Position numbers and translations under genes: made by a program
In this document: positions 55,391-64,000 of the stretch, piece by piece
How positions within the stretch are numbered: position 1 is the first letter of the stretch
Layout: each line of letters starts with the position of its first letter
The notes under the pieces: model-generated
The model's database searches: none
What the model was told of the DNA's origin: nothing
Seen by the model: only the letters and a program-made list of their open reading frames with translations
Source of the DNA: Podospora bellae-mahoneyi
Lineage: Eukaryota; Ascomycota; Sordariomycetes; Sordariales; Podosporaceae
NCBI RefSeq assembly: GCF_035222275.1
Contig: NC_085881.1
Span: 1,488,001-1,552,000 of the forward strand
Direction: 5' to 3'
DNA length: 64,000 nt

Positions 55391-55929
55391 GAGTCTCTCA
55401 ACATCAGGAACAAGCTGAGCTCGACCAAGGGATCTGATCAAGGCTATATAACAGTCTCGATGTTAGTTGTTCTACACGATGCATATCTCGACATACCAAC
55501 AAGGTGTAATCCTTCGATTACGTTACAAAGAGCAGTGCTGTTAAATACAGGCTCACTCGGGACACTTCTACACAGGTGGATAGATCACTTCACCGTCAGC
55601 TCAACACATCCAAGGGGGTGAGGACCAAAAGATGCGACCTCCGTGATCGAAGGGGTTTCATACAAATTCATGGATGTCCCTCCCATTACGGTTCTCGTTG
55701 ACTAGCCCGAAAAGCAGGGCATTGAGATGTGAACGAGGGCTCTTCACCGCCTTCTATGGGCTCCTACCTTCTTTTGCTCCTGCTTTGTTGCTCCTTCCGT
55801 TTTTAATTGGGCACAAAACGGCTCTCCTTGACCACACAATTTCACTGGGTTATTTTTCGTGGGTGCCAAAATTCTCTTCTCCTCCCTCATCTCTTCTTCG
55901 CCCGTAATCAGCCAACTTCTCAGTTCACC
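55391..55929. other. Spacer and leader of array unit I
   Basis: 539 bp. The last ~195 bp (55735-55929) resemble the unit H leader. Nothing else recognised. Confidence 0.45.
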
Positions 55930-56239
55930 ATGCTGACCACGGCCCCCGAGTCAGGCGAGAGAGCGACCCCAGCCCCGAAGGAGGTTAAGGGAGTGGTTTA
56001 TCCCAAGGTGAGTCGTCGCGTCTTACCTATATTTCCATGTCATGAGAAGCGGAAGCTAATAGTGTTTCTCAAGCGCTATGACCGTTTCGACTTCCATGTT
56101 GGACCAGCTGTTTGGGGTTATCAGTGAGGACATCAGTGAACAGGCGGTCGGAGGTGCCCGTGAGAATGGCAGTCTCCAGGTCGGCACCTTCCTCAAGCCC
56201 CTGCCTCCCATCGCTTCTGCCACCCGTGGTCAGCGGCTC
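55930..56239 (+). pseudogene. Array unit I, short or decayed paralog
   Basis: Exon 55930-56007 (MLTTAPESGERATPAPKEVK...) with donor GTGAGT and a phase-0 acceptor TCTCAAG at 56073, as in the other units. The spliced frame ends after about 17 residues (…AVWGYQ), while a neighbouring frame stays open (MLDQLFGVISEDISEQAVGG). The core array motif is not clearly visible. Either a degraded copy or a structure I have misread. Confidence 0.35.
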
Positions 56240-56346
56240 CTAAGGGCCTACACTAGGTTATTAGGGTACCTCTTTGTCCCCAGGAAATTGCTTCTCTCTT
56301 TTATCTTCTACACCCCACATTCAACCTCGCACCCGCAGCCACCATC

Positions 56347-57056
56347 ATGGCAAACATCAAGACGGAGACCGCGGATGAGGGCGTAACTGCTGCCGACCTC
56401 GGCTTAAGTCCCTGTTCATTTCTAACGGAGTATTCAAGCGACTAACCGAATATTCGTGGTCATTCTAGGCTATCAAGAAAGCCCCATTTTCCATGGCGGA
56501 GTCCGAGTTGCGAGAGATCCTGGTACTGGCCATAGATCGCCACCCCGCAATACATCCCATTGTCCAATGGCACCTTGACAAGCTTCGGGACAGCAATCTA
56601 GGCGGTTTCCAAGACGACTTTGAGAAAACCCGTTGCGAAGTTTACGCATGTGCTTCAGAGCCTTGTTATTCCGATCCCAAGGCAATCGGAGCATGCATCA
56701 AGCGATACTTTGAGAAGCTTCTGAACGTGGCTACCCGAGAGTCGCCCTATGAGGCGAGGTACTCGGTGGCGGAGTGGTTCCTTCGCGTGCTGAACCTGCT
56801 TGTTTTCACCAGCGATCCTCATGACGTAAGAAAAGAGATCTGGAGTCATAGAGATGGCTCTTGCTTGAAACGAGTGATGCTGGTTTGCTGCTTCAGAACT
56901 GCTGAGAGTGGTCGACTCCTTCGCGATCACAACAGCCTGATCATGCTCAAGATGGACTTAATCACAGCGAATGCCAAGGATCTCCCGGAACTTCTTCGCG
57001 AATTCGAGCCAACTATCCACATTATTAAAAGCTGGAGAGCTGAATCAAGGGGCTAA
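56347..57056 (+). CDS. Array unit J, helical-domain protein
   Basis: Exon 1 starts at 56347 (MANIKTETADEGVTAADLG). Exon 2 is 56469-57056 after acceptor TTCTAG (branch GACTAACC) and reads AIKKAPFSMAESELREILVL, then IGACIKRYFEKLLNVATRES and EARYSVAEWFLRVLNLLV (motif near base 56748). It ends in TIHIIKSW. Exon 2 is open at phase 0, so exon 1 should end after GGC at 56403, where the sequence reads TTAAGT rather than GTAAGT. If no splicing occurs the first frame stops near 56443. An alternative start is the ATG at 56493, giving 187 aa. Function unknown. Confidence 0.5.
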
Positions 57057-58560
57057 GGAAAATGAGGGAATGAACGGTGGGCTGGAGTTGGAGGCTGACC
57101 AGAGGAAACTACATTGCCGGAGTGCTCAAAGGATTGCGAAGGACAAGGAACCATGGGAACAACCTGCAGATAGCTTCACTTTGAAGACAATCACAACCCC
57201 TCTCTCACTACCAGCTTCTCTGATGTGACACAAACCCAAACCCCCATCTATCATCCCAATGACCATCCCACCACCGACGTAGCACATCTCACTAACTTGA
57301 CAGCCACCAAAAAAGCACCTAGACCCAATTACGGCAACCCCTTCCCCAGAAAAGACACCCCCCACCCCAGCGTCGTATCCACCGACCCGACAACTCGGAA
57401 CGCTGCCCATCAAAAGAGGCGTAGAGAAGTCAACACACACGCCGAACAACCCAACGAGCCTGATTGCCTACCCCGCATAGCCCGTCGTGAAATATAAAAT
57501 CACCTTACCTCTCTCCGTCTACAGACTGTAGAAACTGTCCATGATTGTCGCCCCTCCAATCACAGCGCCATGATCAAAACAAATACACCAACATTACCAC
57601 CACCAGCACTGCCATCGTCAACGCTAGCTACCAAAACAACCACCACCATCGCCACCACCGCCACCACCATCAAGTCCTACAGACAGTGAGTACACTCTTC
57701 AGCGATAGCACAATCGCGACCTCCTGGCCTTCACCCATCTACACAATGACGTCTTCCTTTCAGAAAACTGTATAAAAGCCAAAGTCCAAACCTCTGTGTA
57801 ACACCGACCCTCCCTCCCCCTTGTTCACACAGCATGACATAAAACCCTCCCCCTTAACTAACCCCTTCAACCCAGAAAACCAAATCAACAAACCAAGCCA
57901 ACGCGCACCTACCTCCAACCGTTTCACAACATATCACCCTCCCCAGCCCAGTTACACAGCCCATATCACAACCCTGCTATCCCTCATGCACCTACCCACC
58001 ACCACCTCCAACAACAACCCATCCCCATTCACACATCCAACCCCGCCCTATCATACATCATACACTTCTCACAATCACAAACCCAAAAACTCCAGACACC
58101 AATCATCCATTCATTCACCTCTACCCAACATCATCATCCGTTCATGACTCATCCGGCTGTCTCTTCGTACACATTCCCCCCATCTCCGTCATCATCATCT
58201 CGTGTCAAAAAGGCCATGCCATACTGCTGGTATCTTCTCTCCTACACATCCCGCTCATGAACTTCGTCAAGGTCTAATAACCCGTCCCAAAAAGAAACCA
58301 ACTAAAACCATCCATCCCAATATATCAACAAAAAAGCTTAACGGAAAGAGAAGAAAAGAAATCATCGTAACCCACCCGCCCCCTTTGTACCCCGCTTGCT
58401 ATGCCCGAGCCGACACAAAGACAAAAAATGCCACCATCCCGAAAAGCCCAAGCCCACAATGCCATGGTTTACCCCCAAAAGAAATGACAGCCATATAAAA
58501 AAGAAAATTTCGTCAAGTAAGGTATACAGCCCTGCCCTCTTCTCTCTCATGTTGTGTTGC
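57057..58560. other. C- and A-rich intergenic region
   Basis: 1.5 kb, rich in CCCC, CCA and CAAC strings with poorly structured frames. It includes a CCACCATCGC-type repeat near 57640-57670. Probably the 3' UTR of unit J and of the minus-strand gene. No gene supported. Confidence 0.5.
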
Positions 58561-59478
58561 TCAGTTTTCTTCCCTCTTGATATAAGGCTTCCCTCGTCGT
58601 CCGTGTCCGCCCGGCGGGGGGGTGTTAATCGCTGTCAGTCCTCTAGGTCCCACCATCCTGTTTTCTATTTCGTTAGTCAGCTGTCCTTCCCTTTCTTCCC
58701 CGCCTCTGCCAGCCAGAGTAAAGACTTACCAGTCCTGCATGGCCAACCACTCGCTCCACGCCGCCTCGGCCGCCTGAATCTCCTTCTCCGTCGTGTTTTG
58801 CAACGGCTTCAAAAATGGTATCGTCTCCTCTGCCCCCATGTCATACGCCGCCTTGACATCCAGCCAGCTGTTGCTCTTTGTCGCAAACAGATAATTCCTC
58901 CTCTCCTGCTCGTGGAACTGCCCTATCCCTCTCTGCCAGTCGTCCCCAAAGAACCCATGGAGCACGGCCGGAAAGTCGAACCCGGTCGCCACCAGTCGGC
59001 GGATATACGGCAGCAGCGAGATGTGGGATGGGAATCCCCCTAACAGACCTGCCCCCCCGGGCCCAGCCATCCCGGGTCCAACACCGGCTGCTCGACCCGA
59101 CGAGCCCTGTGCGCTAAACCCGGCAGCTAATCCAGGGCCACCACCCGAAGGGGAATTGGCCCGCGAGGATAAGACCGGATTTGTGGATCTCTGAAAGGGC
59201 AGCTGGATGTTGACAAAGGCGGCGAGGGCCTGGATCGGACCTTCGTACTGGGCGTGGTCGAGAAAGTATCGCAAACAGGACTGGAAGTAGGGATGCCACT
59301 CGAAGATGTCGAACTGGGCGTCGGCAAAGGGCTGGACGGGAGGACTGTTACTAAAGTTCTGAGACGACCGGCACGAAGAGGGCTCGTTGTGAGGATAATA
59401 GAAGGCTGGAGCCGGCCCGGAGGGAGACCAAAATACCTGTTCCCCTTGGAAGTTGTCACCTGGCCGAGGCATCGCCAT
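58561..59478 (-). CDS. Conserved Pezizomycotina protein of unknown function
   Basis: Two exons: 59478-58730 and 58657-58561 (donor GTAAGT, branch GACTAACG, acceptor AACAG, phase 2), 281 aa. Family-like blocks: FFEW-type IFEWHPYFQSCLRYFLDHAQ, ALAAFVNIQLPFQRSTNPVL, SLLPYIRRLVATGFDFPAVL with HGFFGDDW, ERRNYLFATKSNSWLDVKAAY, and EETIPFLKPLQNTTEKEIQA ending EWLAMQDWMVGPR. Splicing restores the WMVGPR ending that I remember from relatives, which supports the intron. A Gly/Pro-rich insert sits near residue 130. No domain with a known activity. Likely cytosolic or nuclear, with no signal peptide. Confidence 0.82.
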
Positions 59479-62400
59479 GGTCGGTGTTGGTTTCGTTGGA
59501 CGAACGGGGGTGTTCGATGTTCCAAGTCCCTGAAGTGGAGAACTGTTGTGGTGTCAGCAGTGTTGGTTGTCAACACACACAATTGCACACGAAAGCCAAG
59601 AGAGCAAAGCAGATGGTTCAGTACCCAGGAGTCCAACGTGTCTAATAACACAATTCTTGAAGGGAGACAGTCTGAGCAGCGGGTGGTTTGTTGGTCGTCT
59701 TCGCTCTCAGACCTCTTCTCGAATGTTGGAAGGATGGAAGCGTCCACTGTTCGCGTGTGAATCTGCACTGAACCGTCGGCAACAACAGCCTGGTACAGGT
59801 CGGTTGGAACGTTGATCAAGCGAGGTATTGCGCTACAGCTGGAAATAGATACAGCATGAAAGATTGCCACCAGGGGGACACGGGGGAGGTCTGGGGATAA
59901 GATGGGGGGATGATGAATGGGGGCGGCAACTGCGTTAGGGCGCTTGGGAGGGATCCTTTTTATAGCCGCCCGCGCTTGACCAAACCTTGGGACGACGTGC
60001 ATATGCCTGCCCCGGGAAAAATAGCAAGAAAAAAAAACGTGTTGCGTGAGAGGACAATGCAGCCCACAGGACAACAACGCTCAAGAGCCTGCGACCCTGA
60101 CGAAGCCAAGACAGCCTGACGGCAAGGCGAGGATGCCGCTGCAGCTGAGCCGTAGTTAGCTCCCGGGGAGAGAACAGGGTCCACGGTACCTGGTGCACAG
60201 CTGCGGGAGATTCGTAAGATCAGTGGGGATGATGATGATCAACAGGATCCAAGAAGCTCTCATCGACCTACACACCGACTCTAGGCAGGGGGTATGCCAT
60301 GCGCGGTACAGGGCAGGACCAGCATGACCAGCTTCGGGTCCGAGGGGGTCGATGCCTGCTACAGCAATCGATGGGCTTGTCGTAGAGCGCGTAGACGTAT
60401 CATAGGCTGGTCATGGTGTCATCCGAAGTGGTCAATTAGCTGCTGATGACCAGAAGTAGTGGGAGAATCAGACAGGAGAGGCTCGATGCTGCCGACTTTC
60501 CGTGTCGGACTTCATCATCGGCAGCCAGGCACACAAAAGACAAGACGGAGAAGCTGTGGGAGAAGGGCGAATAAGGCTAGACAGGGGGGGGGGGTAGCTT
60601 CGTACCTACAATCTCTGATAGAGCTGCTGTTTGAGAGATAGTCTAAGCAAGGTGTGATATTGGTTCACGTATAGGCACGGGAGTCGGCTCTTGAATGAAT
60701 ACCAAGGGTAGCAGCCAAGGATAGCAGTTTTGTTAGGTGGTGGTGATATGTCGAGGCATGTCGAGTCGTTGGTGAGCAATAGTTGCGGACACTCCATCCA
60801 TAGGTCTGGCGGGGTGGAGAGTTGGGATGAGGCGCATCCAGGGTCCTTGGGGGTTGCCGGTCCGGGATCTGGCGGCCAAATCAAGATCCAGCATGGAAGC
60901 CGGCAGGGGCGTCGATGATGGCCCAGGATTGTCTAGGATGTGTTGGAGAAAGGCTGGAAAAAGAGGGCTGGGCGCGCCCGAGTCTCTGGGCCGCTGCAAC
61001 CCTCTCACCCATCCCCCCTGTTCCGTGCGAAGCGGGCGGCGTCTGCTTCAGCTTCTGTGGCTCCGAGGGGCTAGACTAGCTCGTTTGAGCAAATGCTGCA
61101 TCATCTTTTGCCGATTACAAAAGCGACATGTGGTATAAATGTGTTGTTGCTGTTGTTGTTGTGAGTGGGAGAGCGGGAGCCGGGAGTGGCAGGCGGTTCC
61201 CTCTTTGTCACCCCACTGTCTTTGGCCTGTGTATCCACCATCTGGGCTTGAGCCATGCAAGTAACACGCCACTGGCAACTTCCTTCTGCGAGGTTGCTCG
61301 TGCCATATTCAACATGTTGGTTAGGAAAATTTCATGAGGAAGGAGCAGTCTAGAGAATAACTGGGGATAGGAAAGCTCTACGTCATGACTCGGCAGGTGC
61401 TACTGCTGGGGGCTGCCTCTCGAGCGCATATTTGAAGTTCCCTGGGCCAAGAGTAACTTGGAGGAAATCAATGGTGAAAGGCTGGAAGAAACGCTCCGGC
61501 AGCCAAGAATATATCTGAAATGAAATCTCAAGGAGGGCTCTTTTTTGGATTGATATCCGCTGGGGGCAATATTGGCTGTATCATCACCAGTTCTTTTCGC
61601 ACACAAGAAGTATGACGGTCGGACAAAGTCCCTTCCCTCCAACAATGTCAAGCTGACCGGGGTGAAGGTACACAGTGCGGCGTGGGTCGGTACCCCGGAC
61701 GGAGCAAGTGGGAGGGGTCGCGGCAGTATGGCTTGGCCTGACTTGGACTTCGGCGACCTTCAAGGTTGCTTCCGTTGAGGTGTCTGGTCACTTGTTCTTC
61801 CTCATGATCAGCGTCCATGGTTGACGAGTTGTTGAGGTTCCCTGATATCCAGATCTTTTTCATTTTGGAAAGTAGCTGCAGGGACCAACAAAATGTGTGC
61901 CTGTCCGAGTACGGGCCGCGGTACGACGCAGCGCGGCAGCTTGTCAAAGCTTCTCCAGCCTTCATGGAACTGTTACAGGAGAGCACGCATATTCTGTTGC
62001 AGCACCTCATACCGCCTGTGACACCTTGCCTGTGCAGCATGTCCTGTGCACCTACATTCTTCTCATGATAACGACGGGATGGGACGAGTTTGAAAAGGTG
62101 GCGGCTCCGCGGCTCCGGAGAATTCGTCAACAACCGAATGCAACCCCCCTCTTCCTTCAGCTACGCCAGAATTCGAGCCTTGGAGCAGAAAGGCAGGAGG
62201 AGAGCAAGTATTGGTGACGGTCCGTTCTGAGCGATAAGACAGCTCAGTGTGGTGAGTTTTTAGTGCACCTTTGATCCGTCCGCTCTGTCAAGACCATGTG
62301 CATCGTTCCAAGCGTGTGGTCCGGTGTGACAGCAGGCCGAGTATCATCTGTCGTGCTTCGCCCTCGACCCAGGAGAAATTCCGACATGCAGGTCGACGAA

Positions 62401-64000
62401 CCGCCAATTGTCCAATATGAACCGCTTCCGCTGATGCTGTGATGGATGTCAATCACAAAATTAAAAAAATGCATAACGAAACCCCGAGGTCTTTCGGACA
62501 CTTATTCTTTACCAAGCACTCTCCTTCTTTTAGGGAACACCACTTTGTCACCGAGAGAGACTCCGAGGTAGGCTCGATTGCGGCCGGCGCACAGATACTT
62601 GGGTTGCAGCCGCTTGAACTTTGATATCTTCGGGACGCTCTCTTTTTGGTTCAAGAACACAACACACGCCGCGTTTCCAATAGCACGCCTCGGCTCTCTA
62701 GCATCCTAACAACCCATATGCTCATCAAGTGTTGGTGCCATCTGAGAGATTCTGTGCACGCTTCAAGACGACAACAAATAATAACAAAAGTATGTCACCG
62801 ACGCCCGCACTCGCACTGTGGGTAGTCGGCAAGCCTGCGGATCACACCAAACCCCAAAGGGTTAGGAGGAAGATCGTGAACCTAGATCCTGGGAATTAGG
62901 TGCGCAATTAATGGCGGCTTCGGCTTCAGCTACCGACGCTCCGAATCTGTAGAGAGCATGTACAGCTGAAAGATACATGGCACTTGCGCAAGTTCTGGTG
63001 AAGATCCGCGTACTCCGGTGAAGAGGACTCATTTCAGAGGGCGAGAGGCCGGCGCTCCAATGCAAGGGCGGAGACAGCAAATAATTCTGATTCTGCAATG
63101 AAAAGGCAGGAAGCGAGCATGTTGAGGTCTAGACCACAACCTGGAACTCCCTCAACTTTCCTCAGCATCTTGGCCCAATTCCGTTCTGAATGTATCGCCC
63201 CGTCTGATTGGTCAGGTCCAGGGTGGGCTACTGATGGGAGAAAAGCAACGACGTGCCTTGGCACCACCCACCACATGGCCCCTTGCATCTTGACCTTTTG
63301 CGATTTGCAAACTGTTTTGCTTTCTTTTTTTGTTTCCGGATCGGAGGTTGCAGACAACCATGAGAGCCAGAAACCTTCAAGCATCTTGACAAATCCGAGT
63401 CCCCCTTTTCAGGGAGATGGCACGCTTGCTTAATTCAACCCAGTCCCACTCGAACCCCCAACCCCACACACACATGACGTGGTGCGTCATGCTTTTTTAT
63501 TCTTCTCAACCTCGGGCCTCTCGTCCCCCTTCTTTCCGGTCAGCCAGTGCCCTTCCATTTTCTCCCATGGACTAGTAGGACACCAATCAGATGCCTCGGC
63601 AAGATCCCCGACGCCCATCTTTATCGAACTGATGCACACAGGCAATCAAGTCCAAACAGCCTCGCGGTTCCTGCGCCGTCGTTTTCATGGCTTTCATGGG
63701 ACCAGCTTTTCTGTCTCGCAGAGCCCTTGTCTCAGCTTTACCGTTGACATGTTCCACCGTGTTTCCGTGGCTCTGTCGACTGCCTTGTGTCTAATGAAAG
63801 GGGTCGGTACACGAATTCTATCGAGGGTTGGCATTGACAGACGCTTAATAACCACGATCCCCGGACTTTGCTGAACCCTTCTGCGATCATACTCGGTACG
63901 AGAAAAACAACTTTCCGGAAAACAGGCGTCATAGCCGCTTCGACACCACGACGCTGTGGGCTCAGCCTTTTGGGGCAGCTTTGCAAGTTTATTCCCCCCC
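59479..64000. other. Gene-poor right flank
   Basis: 4.5 kb with no supported gene. It begins with the promoter and leader of the minus-strand gene (59479-60200). TTG repeats occur near 61141, GGGG tracts near 60587, and the last 100 bp end in a C run. Frames of up to 316 codons on the minus strand (59127-60077) overlap the gene above out of frame and look like shadows. Confidence 0.5.

Noticed and set aside
57821-58147. Open frame in the C-rich spacer
   Set aside because: Low-complexity Pro/Thr/His/Ser content; no domain.
59127-60077. 316-codon minus-strand frame upstream of the conserved gene at 58561-59478
   Set aside because: Overlaps that gene in another frame and extends into its leader; no domain.
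63479-63874. 131-codon plus-strand frame near the right end
   Set aside because: No domain and poor start context; likely chance in a noncoding flank.

Overview
The window looks like chromosomal DNA of a filamentous ascomycete (Pezizomycotina, most likely Sordariomycetes). Genes are carried on both strands, introns are short (about 48-80 bp) with GTRNGT donors and CTRAC-type branch sites, UTRs are pyrimidine-rich, and several protein families are fungal. No species assignment is possible from the sequence alone. I saw no tRNA, rRNA, CRISPR or intact transposon.

Layout, 0-18.5 kb: the 3' part of a POT1-like telomere protein gene (cut by the left edge); the cohesin subunit SCC3/Psc3 (-); a UreD-type urease accessory gene (-); the RNA polymerase III subunit RPC53 (+); an FAD monooxygenase (-); an MFS monocarboxylate-type transporter (-); and a regulator with a C-terminal Zn2Cys6 cluster (-). 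18.5-24.4 kb is a gene-poor, 6-kb divergent intergenic region with three tandem 13-bp units that each contain a forkhead-type TGTTTAC site. 24.4-44.3 kb: B-type cyclin (+), an aralar-like EF-hand mitochondrial carrier (+), an F-box-like protein (+), a broken member of a fungal family (+), cystinosin (+), a signal-anchored surface protein (-) and Mediator subunit 5 (-). 58.6-59.5 kb holds a conserved fungal protein (-). The rest to 64 kb has no gene I can support.

The most unusual part is 45.0-57.1 kb. It is a head-to-tail array on the + strand of about nine very diverged, apparently related units. The longest is a 548-residue protein with a Gln/Ala repeat. Most units pair a short 5' exon with a helical domain, and eight copies share the pattern xxKxxALxxhRxhLxxL. 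Several units look frame-disrupted and others look open. Two neighbouring units share similarity upstream of the start codon. This looks like a birth-and-death gene family of unknown function, with at most a loose resemblance to the Cut8/Sts1 proteasome-tethering fold.

Functionally the remaining genes are mostly housekeeping: telomere capping, cohesion, Pol III and Mediator transcription, mitotic cyclin, mitochondrial and vacuolar transport. The monooxygenase and transporter are adjacent and could form a small catabolic pair.
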